A stretch of DNA of 21,339 nt from Acanthaster planci (lineage: Eukaryota > Echinodermata > Asteroidea > Valvatida > Acanthasteridae), in contig NW_019091583.1 in assembly GCF_001949145.1 (NCBI RefSeq), forward strand, positions 250,107 through 271,445, in the 5' to 3' direction. Numbering within the stretch: the stretch's first letter is position 1; every line of letters starts with the position of its first letter. This document shows, one piece after another, positions 9,301-18,300 of this stretch. Both the position numbers and the translations under genes were made by a program. The notes under the pieces are model-generated. The model ran no database searches, was not told the origin of the DNA, and saw only the letters and a list, made by a program, of their open reading frames with translations.

Positions 9301-12300
9301 TTCTGAGGACTGCTGCAAAACTACACAAAGTCTTCACTATGTACACTGTGAGGACTTCTTTCATTTTCTCTCTTAATCTTTTCAAACCCCCAAGTTCCTT
9401 TCCTGTATTCAACATGTGAGGAAAACCTTCAGCAAAGTAGTTGACTCCACTCAAGCCTGACTCGGGTTCCAAATTGTTAAAGACTCAACATGGCCATGAG
9501 CTGACTCAATTCAACTTCTTTCAGTTATGACTAATTCAGTTATTCTGTGACTCATTGAATGACTCACCACATTTATCACATCACTGCCTCTTTGAGTAAT
9601 TTTGCACAGCTTTAGCGGACTTGCGAGTGAAAGATGTACGGATGCATGCAGAGCATTTTTCTCTCTGTCACACTCTTTTAAAACCTAAAGATGACTTACG
9701 GCAGTCCAATTCGTCCGTCATATCTCCACAGTCGTTGTCATGGTCACACCTCCACGACATGGGTATGCAGTTGCCGCTGCCGCAGGTGAACTGGTCGTGC
9801 TGGCATGTGTGACCTGCAACGTTTCACCGATAAAATTACCGGCTAAACTTCCCTCTAATACCGTACCTCCAAAACATCGGTTCGCTCTTTCTCATGTAAA
9901 CTAAAACTGAATTACTGGAAACGAGGCCTGATGAGTCACTCTGTGGGATCCGGTCAGAGATGAATCTTCACAGACACTGAGAAACTGTGCCCAATTTATT
10001 AGCTGCATCCCAAAACCACCTGCCTTTTTTTTTAACATGACTGAAAATTACATGCATTGGCAACATGCAGGCTTATGGTGTTGTCAAGGTTGAACCAACT
10101 TACCCGTAGTTCAAACAGACATTCAGAATGCAAACGTTGATTTTGAAATCAGGGGAGAGGGCATTTTGCTTATGAATATGCATGAAGCATCCCAATGCAT
10201 ACCTGAGGGTGGTTTGCAGGTGCCGTCCGGTTGCATGGCCTCCCCGTTCTCGCAACGGCAGACCTCGCCGATGTCTGATGTGGACTTGGGGAAGCCGTCG
10301 GCACACAGGCAGCGGCGGGTCAGTTCCCCCGTGGAGCTGGCCACGGCGATGCACAGGTGGCTGCAGCCACCGTTGTTTACTTTACAGGGGTTCTCACCTG
10401 TAGGGGTCGGGAGCATGCCAGGGGAAGAGGGAATGCTTTAGGGGAGCAAACAGGACCTGGGGGTGTGGCTCCAGTGCTGAAACCCCAGGCTGTGCTTGAT
10501 CCCTTTGGCCGGTAATGGCCTTGCCAGATGAAGTCCCACCCACCCACTTGGAGTTTGTCACACTGCAGTTGGACAGTCCTGCACCGCGTTAAGGGGTCAG
10601 TTTCTTTGGTTCGGCGAATTAGGACCAACTTGCTGGGCAATTCTGTTTCCCCAAAATCTGCGTGATGAGGCGTGTGCGTTGAATGTAACATTCTTTCAAC
10701 ATCCCACTTTTTCCAAAAGGTTACCTAGCAAGTACGCTGTGGAGCATTTGGGAAGATGCTAAGATCCAAAATCCCAGTGAGGCACCTTGTTGGGAAGCAT
10801 TCGGCAAGACCTAAGATCCATTATGCCAGTGAGGATACCAAGAATATACCTTGTTGAGAGGCATTCTGGAAGATCTTCAGGTCCATCACACCAGTGAGGT
10901 TACCCAGAACGGTCGTTCGGCTCCCTCCAACATACTTGTCGGCCTTCAAAATGGACTCCAACTGCCAGTCATCCCAGTATATGTCATCCTAAAAGAAAGA
11001 AATTAAAAAAACTCAATTAACCGCGGACACGTTCTTGTGTTGTCTTGGAGACCTTTTTAAAACCCTCGCAAGACCCCACGGGGCTACCACACGACCAACA
11101 CATGACCTCCTGGCTGAATGAAAGTCACAAGCTATTCAAATGAACGGCAACAAAGTCTTTCCTTTGTCAATGTTAACCCTGTTACTTGTGCCTGGTCTTG
11201 TGCCTGGTCTTGTGAATGGTTTTGCGTCTGGTCTTGTGCCTGGTCTTGTGAATGGTCTTGTGAATGGTTTTGTGTCTGGTCTTGTGCCTGGTCTTGTGAA
11301 TGGTTGTGTGTCTGGTCTGGTGAATGGTGTTGCGTCTCGTCTTGTGAATGGTTTTGTGTCTGATCTTGTGTCTTGCCTTATGAATGGTTTTGTGTCTGGT
11401 TTTGTGAAAACATTGAAAACACCGACACACTTTGTCGTAGACCTGCAGTAAACCCTATAAAAGACCAGCACTTATACCCAGTTACAGTAACACCCATAGA
11501 GGCACAACTATCGTCACCATTTCAATATCTAAAAGGCTATCCGCCTGAGCTGAAGTGCACCCCCACTCGGCAAAAGAAAGACAAGTGGTTACAAGCAGGT
11601 TCTTGCACAAGTTCTGCGTGTACGCAAAGACCATACATGACGCAATAAATTAGTTATGCGTACCCAGCGTGCTCCACGTCAAACGCGCCGGTACTTGTGC
11701 GCCTCATGGCATGCCTATGTGGTGAGTATCAAAAACACACGCCCTCTTTTGTTCCGGACAGGATACCAGCACCCAGAATTGTATTCGAGTCCTTTCACAA
11801 GTCCAGTCACAAGTCCTTTCACGAGGCTAGTCATAAACAGGGTGAACAATGACAAAGGAATGCTTCTGTCACCGCTCAGTTGAATAGCTAATGAATTAGA
11901 TTAAGACTGAATGACGTGTAACAGACTCGTGACAGACTCACAGGGACTTGTGATGGACTCCACTACAACACTGCCAGCCATCATTGAAAAACCAGAGATC
12001 AGAACACCACCTTTTATGAGCCCGACAGCAAAGCAAGCAGCCATATAGAAACGGCTAGTTACATGCACATGTACACGCACGCACCCTTACATACGTATAC
12101 TTGTGGGGTATTTCCTTTGTTCTCGTGTACAAAACTCCCAAACGACACGGAAAAAATTTCAAATCACTGCCATTTCAACCAAATTCAGTTTCCTGGGTTG
12201 AAATTTCGACCGTATTTTCCTTATATAAAACACTTCAATTTGCGACAGAGGAATGGCACTTGAACATTTCTCCTTTTTGAGTAAATCTGAAATATCTATT

Positions 12301-15300
12301 TCGTGAAATTCGTGTGGGGTACCACTTTAGTATCCCACAAGGATCCAAACTGGCCTTGTGGGGTACCTTCCATTGTTCCGGTACCCCACAAGGCACCATG
12401 TACAAGCGCATGTACATGTGTGACGCCTGCCATTTCGACAGCAACTAGTGCCTTCTTCCTAGTGTACCTTGTAGACCCCGATGGCGTACGGGTGTGGCAC
12501 CCCCTCGCTCAGCAGCACCCGGCGGTATGTGCCATCCATGTTGGCCGTCTCGATGCGGTCCAGGTAGGCGTCCGTCCAGTAGATCTTCTGGAGCTGGTCG
12601 TCGATGGTGATGCCGTTGGGCCAGTGGACGTTGGTGTTGATGATTGCCTGGGCGTTTAAGCCGTCCATGTCGGCCCGCATGATGTAGGGATGCTCCCCCC
12701 AGTCGGTCCAGTACATCTTCCTGAGGGCCAAATCCAAACCAAATCTACCATTATAAATCTTTTTCTGGCTCGTTCATTTTCATCGCCTTCTTTGTCTTTG
12801 GGAGGGATTCTGTCAGGATGGAAACATCAAGCCCTCTGACTTCTAAGATTACCCACATTTCTCTGTTTCTGTCTGTCTTCTTAAAAAACATGCAAACCCT
12901 TGGAAGGCTGCCGATGCATCATACTCAGGGTGGGGTTTGCAGCAACCGTAACTTCCTGACAAGGTTTAGAAATCTACACTGTTTCTCTGCCAGAACATAC
13001 AAACACCTAGAAGGCTAACGACACGCGCTGGTCAGGGTTGGGTGTGCAAACAACTACATTGAAATTACTGACTGGGTTTTAGAAATGAAGTATTTGTGTT
13101 CCAAAGCATACAAATGCCACGTCACTTAGTCGAGAAGCAGTTTTACGCAGCTTTCATATTTTACTTTCCTTGTTCATTTTCGCAGACATGCAATAAAAGA
13201 TCCCGTTTCTGACACCACATATTTCTACTCCTGGATGGAACGAGAGGCAAGCCAAGGTATGCAAGTGACTCAGTCCAGGTAACAACATGAAACCACTGGC
13301 TGGATTCAAACATCAATTGATCCCAAAATCACAAACTCAAACCGCATGGCCGCGCGTGACCAGCTCCTAAAGGCAAATCACTGGTGGCGGAAGCTGGGGG
13401 GCCGGGACCCTCCCCCATTTTTTGCAGTTGGGTCGTTCTATAAATTTGGGGTCCACAGGGCAACATTTTTTCCGTCCGTATTACCTCTGACATGTATATT
13501 ACCATTTGATATGTTTGACAAGGGATGTGTCACTGAAATTGACTGCAAGCTATTGTTATTTGTTTGGCAGGGAATCTGCAGTACTTATTCAGTTTTGGAA
13601 ATTAAACAATGATTTCTGAACATTAGAAACCACATGCTAGATGTCACAGGGATGGGGAAAGACATTGGACCCCAAATTTATAGAATGACCCAGTTCCTGT
13701 AATGGAGTAAGGTTCAATGGATCAGCCAAGCAGCAGATGCCTGATGGTCTCACAGAAGTCACAAACAGAATCTTGGTCACAACATGCGAGACTGCTGGAT
13801 TCGAACCCTAACCACTCAGACACAACACATAACGGACTCCAGGACTCGAGCCCTTGACCCTAAAATCAGGGGTCACAAACCCTACCCAACGGGCCACACG
13901 CCCATTCAGTCGGGCTGGGATCGACACGCACCCTTTCTTGGGATCCAGTGCGATGGCGCGGGGCTTGTCCAGGTTCTTGGTCTCGTTGACCAGCATCCGG
14001 CGGAAGCGTCCGTCCTGCCGAGCCACCTCGATCTTCCTGTTGCCCGAGTCCACCCAGTAGATGTTCCGGGCGATCCAGTCAAAAGCCAGGCCCTCCACCG
14101 TCTGGAGTCCCTTGTCAGCGATCAAGGTGTAGTTGCCATCCTCCAGGCTGTATCTCTGTACACCGTAACGATATCAATGTACATCTGAGAAAAATACTAC
14201 TCCATTTTTACACGAGGTGGTTTCCCCTTTGATTTTAATAATACAAAGACACCCTTCGAAGAAGAAAGATTTCAGTTGTGTCTAAACCAGTAGCCTGAGG
14301 CTTGATATGACATGACTGTGGAAAGTGCCAGCAGTTACCACCACTGACTTGTGCGTAACATCAAGCCTCGGTCCAAACCAAAACCCGGACACAGCCATGT
14401 GCTTGGGAGATACCCACTGGGTATAAAATGTGACCTGTCACGACAAAATGAGAGTAAAGTTGCATTCCACTCTTCCTTATTTTGAGGGTTCAAAGTTATA
14501 TTGAAGCAGAGGTCGATTTGGGGGGTTTGCAATATTTGGAAAGAGTAACCCGTCTCCTATTGAATTCCAAATATTTGTAGAATCACATATTTCAACATGT
14601 CATTTTCTCGGCAATTTTGACAAAAGCATTGTTCGTGCCTGGTCAGAAATGTTGAAACAATGTTGGACACAAAGACGCAAAGCTGCCAGAATAATGCCAC
14701 ATTGTTAACTTACACCTTTAGTACCCTAAGTGTTCTGTACAAACCATTGGAAAGCTCTCTTTAGGCTGAATTCAACGACACCAATATCTGAGGTTTTGAA
14801 AATTTCGACTTTCAGCTCATTTTGTGTTGACAGGTCACAAATAAACAGGTTATTCCCCCGCCCACCTTAGGCACGCTTAAAATCTGCATGGGAGCCCAGT
14901 GTCACAACGGCAGTGGCTCCGAACTGGTGACTGGGTTTCATACATTCACTTACATGGATAGTATCCTCCACAATGTCGGCCCAGTACAGCACGTTGTTAT
15001 GCCAGTCAAAGTCCAGGGCGATGGCGGCCTGCAGCGACACGTCCAGGTTCAGCCGCTCGTCCCGGCCAGAGTTGAGGAGGTAGCGGTGGATCTCCGTCCG
15101 GCGGGCGTAGAGAATGAATTCGGGCATCTCTGCAGGGCGAGACGGGGGGACACAGGTTGAAAGCATGGGGCTGGATTATCCATTAGGCGCACTGCGCACT
15201 AGGCTATAAAATGCGCACGCTGCAGTCACATCGCTTCCAGTAAAATGAACACTCCCCGCCAGCATGGCTCTCTTCAACCAATGAGGGGATGCTTCTGCTC

Positions 15301-18300
15301 AAGGCAGACACTGACACAATCCAGCCCCAGTACACATGCATGTTACCGCTGGCCACAGCCATGCAATCCAGACACACCACGATTTGGTCCCCGGGGGACC
15401 ATCCAGTATTTCGACAGACAAATATGCCCAGTATTCCTCCAAGAGTAAGCTCAACGGTGCATGCGGCAAGCTACACGCCGTGGAGCTGTTTGTTTCACAC
15501 GGATCCAGATCGCGTGGGTTTGCCAACACCGGAACCGGCCTAACGGATCAAAACCAAGCTCCGTGTGAAACAAACTGGCCTCCAGAGTTGGGTGAACATA
15601 TTTTTCTAATTTGGTGCTCAGATTTTTTTAAAGACAAATTTGAGAGGAACCAGGAAAAAAAACGACGACAGAAGTATTTTCTGTGGTCTCAAGAAAACCA
15701 AATAAGGGTCTTCAAGTCAGAGAAAATTTAAAAAAACATTTTCCCCCCAAAAATGAAAAGAAAAACAGAAGTACATGTATCCCCTACCATTAGTGCTGGC
15801 CGGTAAGGGCCAATAATAATATTATTACCAAAGTTATCACGATTGAAATTGGGGACTTTGGCGTCAGTAGGGCAGTGGAGAATTTCTTTCTTTTCTACAT
15901 TTTAAATTGTTCGTCTACAGATCTGATTTTTTAAACTTTTTTCCCCCACTTTTGAATCTGAAGCTGACCTTTGACCGGACAGGAGACCTGATCTGCCTCA
16001 TATCTGTACTCGTCTCCGCCGTGGCACGTGTCGCCTTCCACCTTGCGGTAACTGCAGTTCAAAAGGTACAAAAAGATTCCAACTTGATTTCAAACATCTG
16101 CAAGGCAATGTTTAGGCACTGGAAAATGGCAGAACACTCCAACCAAAGTAGCAGGTAATAATTATGTAATGTCAAGTTCTTATACTGCAAACGTGCTCAG
16201 CCTCTGTGGACTATTTCGAGCATCTGTGTGTGCACAATACCAGTGAGAATCACTCGAACGTGTGGACAATTCTGTGCGTTGTGCATTGTGACATTTAGTG
16301 AACATCACACAACCTACGTACAGAATTTGCCCGACCTATTTAAACGCCATCAGCATTTTGACAAGGGGAATCCCTCTGTTTAGACGACGCCCGGCACGAA
16401 GAGGTTAAACCTGTTGTCCGTCTACAGGTATCTCTAATCCGAGTCTCTAAAACAAACAGGATCTTTAATATTGTGAAAGTATCTTGATCTCTAAAAAAAA
16501 GTAGTATGAAAGCTGGTTTTCGTACCCCTTCGTGCGGCGGTAGAAAGTCCCCTCCGGGCACGGCTTGGGAATCTGGTGGGGATCGTTAGGGTCCTCGGGA
16601 TCCCGGATACAATTGTTCTCCCAGTCGTGGCTCTCGATGTAGCCAAAGTCACTGCGGAGGCATCAAAACATGAGGGATCACCAACACCCAAAATAAATGC
16701 CACCATATCAATACTTGCATGCGACGTACACAGGCCTTTCTCAGAGAGAGGACTTTAGAAACTGGAAAACAGTTCACATCAACCCTAAATAGTGGATCCG
16801 AAACAGTCACTGAACTGACAGGCAGAGGCCAGTGATTTTGATATCAATTGCCCTGTACTGATTTGTTACAAGCCAAGCAGTGCATTTATTTTCCCCAGCA
16901 TAATAGTGAACAAATAAATCAGGTTTTCTCAGAAGTTAATCGCCTGTTGAAGAAAACTCATTTTTCAATAACCTAAAAATCAATGCAAAGGGACTGACGG
17001 TCTGGCTACTCACCACTCAAAGTCCTCTCTGTCGCACGTGCAATTCTGGACGGAGATGGGCCGGTCGTAGTCCCGCCCGTTGTAGCACACCGCGTGGGCG
17101 ATGCGCCGCTCGAAGATCATCTTCCGCCCCAGCAGACAGTGAGAGTCGGGATACTCGTCGCCGGGAGACCACTGCTTATAGTCACTGTCCGTGCAGTCGG
17201 CGCCTGGAAACCGCACAAACAAAATTAAGACATTGTGACCCTTTGGTCCCTTTTTCTTTTCCTATCCTCAACACTGCTGTCGCCTGGTCACGTGGGACTA
17301 CAGTGGAAGCTAAGAAAATAACCAGGCAGTTTGATTACAGGTTTTGCCCTCACGCCACAGGAGTATTTGGAAATGCTGTAAATACTCGGCACTTGTCCAA
17401 GATCTTCGATAGGGACTAGAACCCATGACCTCCTGTTTACTAGTGTGGATGTCTTAACCGCTCGACCACCAAGCTTACCGGGCTCGGCTGGCCAGTCTGA
17501 GTTAGACAACCAGGCACTGATTTCATTAAGCCCCTCATAGAATCAGATTTTTTTTTTACCTAGCGCCTTCCTCAAGTCCACCTGGACGATCAGCCAGCTA
17601 TGCCTCTGGGTGAGCGACCCAAAAATGGTGAAGGTGGTGGTCTTTTCCCCGGGCTCCGTCATCATGCCGTACACCACAATTTTGGTGTTGTCGTCTTCGG
17701 TGGATTCCGTTGTCCACGATTCGCCCTCCGACACGGAATACCTAACAAATTCAACCGCAAACAAATCATTTTGAAACACTCGTCGACGGTATAAATGTTA
17801 GCCGAAAATTCTGACTGTCGCCACGGGAAATATGCATCACGGGCAACTTTTGATACACGAGCAAACATTAGACACATTGATTCAGGAGAGCCTTTTCAGC
17901 AACATTTGCACAATCTTTCAAACTGCAGCCTCGTAATTTTCACCATTCAAAGGTACACAGAGGGAACACTAGTTGCTACCACAAAACTTCATCCTGACAG
18001 GAATAGTTATCCAGTAAACTGATTTCAGACAGATTCTAGGCTAATTTTGGGCCATGCAGGGGCGTCTGGATATTTGAATCCATTACTTGATTAAAAAAAA
18101 CAGGCTCTCCACTACAAGCCATTGCTCTGTCCTGGTCCACTGTTTTGTTACGGGCCTTTGTTCTGTTCTTAGTGATTAGGGCAGGACTTAACCTAGCCAG
18201 GTTGTGCAGAGGTCTGAAATTTAGTGATTAGGGGGGAGGCTTAATCTGGCTAGGCCCTGCAGAGGTCTGACTTATTTAATTTGAAGGGCCACATACGTCT

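Larger units (their letters stand above)
8822..9699 (-). other. SORL1 intron, class A repeat 1 to 2
   Basis: It holds a 50-bp duplication (8841-8945), a 20-bp duplication (8956-8995) and a diverged direct repeat of about 36 bases (near 9251 and 9370). No coding segment seen. Confidence 0.65.
10989..12467 (-). other. SORL1 intron between YWTD exons 9 and 10 (1.5 kb)
   Basis: Filled largely by the inverted-repeat element at about 11036-11972, followed by the GTGGGGTA hairpin cluster at 12100-12394. No coding segment seen; the Cys/Trp-rich and Val/Ser/Gly-rich open frames here are translations of the 12-bp repeat. Confidence 0.7.
12721..13931 (-). other. SORL1 intron between YWTD exons 8 and 9 (1.2 kb)
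   Basis: It holds an inverted-repeat element (13428-13692) and a tRNA-derived SINE-like segment (13797-13896). The first 700 bases show two diverged stretches with AACATRCAAACNCYT words (near 12888 and 12993) but nothing coding. Confidence 0.65.

Noticed and set aside
11186-11410. Possible CRISPR-like or other prokaryotic repeat array
   Set aside because: Units are contiguous 12-mers with no unique spacers, and the context is an animal gene intron.
11118-11471. Open frames with repeating [15 protein letters not shown] or [10 protein letters not shown] patterns on both strands
   Set aside because: These are frame translations of the 12-bp minisatellite, which stays open because the period is a multiple of three. 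No start context or splice support.
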